NCBI GenBank assembly: GCA_028702015.1
Contig: JAQVPO010000007.1
Location: 1-14,110, forward strand
Direction: 5' to 3'
Origin: Synergistaceae bacterium
GTDB lineage: Bacteria; Synergistota; Synergistia; Synergistales; Synergistaceae
Length of the DNA stretch: 14,110 nt
This document shows, one piece after another, positions 13,811 through 14,110 of the stretch; within the stretch, counting starts at the first letter, position 1; each line of letters starts with the position of its first letter. Made by a program: the position numbers and the translations under genes. Below the pieces are notes generated by a model. The model did no database searches. It was not told the DNA's origin and saw nothing but the letters and a program-made list of their open reading frames with translations.

Positions 13811-14110
13811 GAATTGCACGAACGAATGCGGGAGCTGCAGCGAAGAGTGTGCTTCAAGAACAGAACCGTTTAATTTCAAGGCGGAGCCGAATCCCCTGAG
13901 CAGCGTTGATAAGGTGATAGGAGTTGTCAGTGGTAAGGGAGGAGTCGGTAAGTCTCTTGTAACTTCTCTGCTGGCTGTGCAGATGCAGAAAAAAGGATAC
14001 CAGGCTGCAGTTCTCGATGCTGATATAACAGGGCCATCAATACCGAAAATGTTCGGACTTTCTGTTATTGCTAAGGCCAACGAATCAGGAATACTTCCAG
14101 TGGCCACGAA
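13797..14110 (+). CDS. Mrp/NBP35-type P-loop ATPase, N-terminal part
   Basis: First 104 codons; the rest is beyond the window. The N-terminus has four cysteines, C7-x3-C11-x2-C14-x3-C18, an arrangement reminiscent of the N-terminal 4Fe-4S site of Nbp35-type scaffold ATPases. Next comes the deviant Walker A motif GKGGVGKS (46-53) with the signature lysine K47, then [16 protein letters not shown] (about 74-89), the switch I region with the Mrp-type 'D-x-D-x-x-G-P-S'. Proteins of this class bind ATP and an Fe-S cluster and deliver clusters to apoproteins; the client here is unknown and may be encoded downstream. The start is ATG at 13797, 9 bases after AAGGAG (13782-13787). An in-frame ATG at 13788 directly abuts that site and is less likely. 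The frame overlaps the DUF134 stop, implying coupled translation. Confidence 0.9.
   Translation, partial: MTENENCTNECGSCSEECASRTEPFNFKAEPNPLSSVDKVIGVVSGKGGVGKSLVTSLLAVQMQKKGYQAAVLDADITGPSIPKMFGLSVIAKANESGILPVAT

Noticed and set aside
13775..14107. 110-codon minus-strand frame at the right edge
   Set aside because: Antisense to the P-loop ATPase gene, whose Walker motif and cysteine pattern are unmistakable.
1..14110. Phage, CRISPR, toxin-antitoxin or other defence island
   Set aside because: No repeat arrays, integrase, transposase or toxin-antitoxin pair visible; the single phage-metallopeptidase-like gene has no phage neighbours.

Overview
The window reads as chromosomal DNA of an anaerobic, two-membrane (diderm) bacterium of moderate GC content. 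The case rests on an alpha-2-macroglobulin/PBP1C pair, which belongs in a periplasm under an outer membrane, and on a DUF134 regulator beside an Mrp/NBP35-type Fe-S ATPase, a pairing common in anaerobes. The overall character would fit Synergistota, but that is an impression: no rRNA or marker phylogeny is available here. I see no insertion sequence, CRISPR array, tRNA, rRNA or prophage module.

Layout. (1) Bases 1-235, minus: the first 78 codons of an AI-2E-family membrane transporter, cut by the window edge. (2) 316-1605, plus: ftsZ, divergent from the transporter, without ftsA beside it, closed by a very strong terminator. (3) 1914-2414, plus: a putative-phage-metallopeptidase-like protein whose HExxH motif appears to have become RELRR. 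It converges, across a shared bidirectional terminator, on (4) 2487-2894, minus, a small exported beta-rich protein. (5) 3039-10676, plus: a two-gene unit encoding a 1773-residue thioester-containing bacterial alpha-2-macroglobulin and the peptidoglycan synthase PBP1C (pbpC). The usual view is that the macroglobulin traps foreign proteases that reach the periplasm while PBP1C repairs the wall. (6) 10697-11850, minus: a HIT-family nucleotide-binding protein and a YigZ/IMPACT-family protein with overlapping reading frames. (7) 11977-12684, plus: an exported SYLF (Ysc84) lipid-binding-type protein, divergent from the HIT gene. (8) 12685-13429: about 745 bases without a convincing gene but dense in inverted repeats. 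It holds the SYLF-gene terminator, a 13-bp hairpin, a second terminator-like hairpin, and a long-range 8-bp stem enclosing about 126 bases that could be a minus-strand structured RNA. It ends in a near-consensus promoter followed by a 14-bp perfect palindrome. (9) 13430-14110, plus: DUF134 (UPF0251) regulator gene overlapping the start of an Mrp/NBP35-type P-loop ATPase gene, which runs off the window.

Most of the window is ordinary housekeeping and envelope-maintenance content. The places most worth a second look are the apparently inactivated metallopeptidase homologue at 1914-2414, the structured gap at 12788-13212, and the palindrome at the DUF134 promoter. No clearly new multi-gene system is evident.
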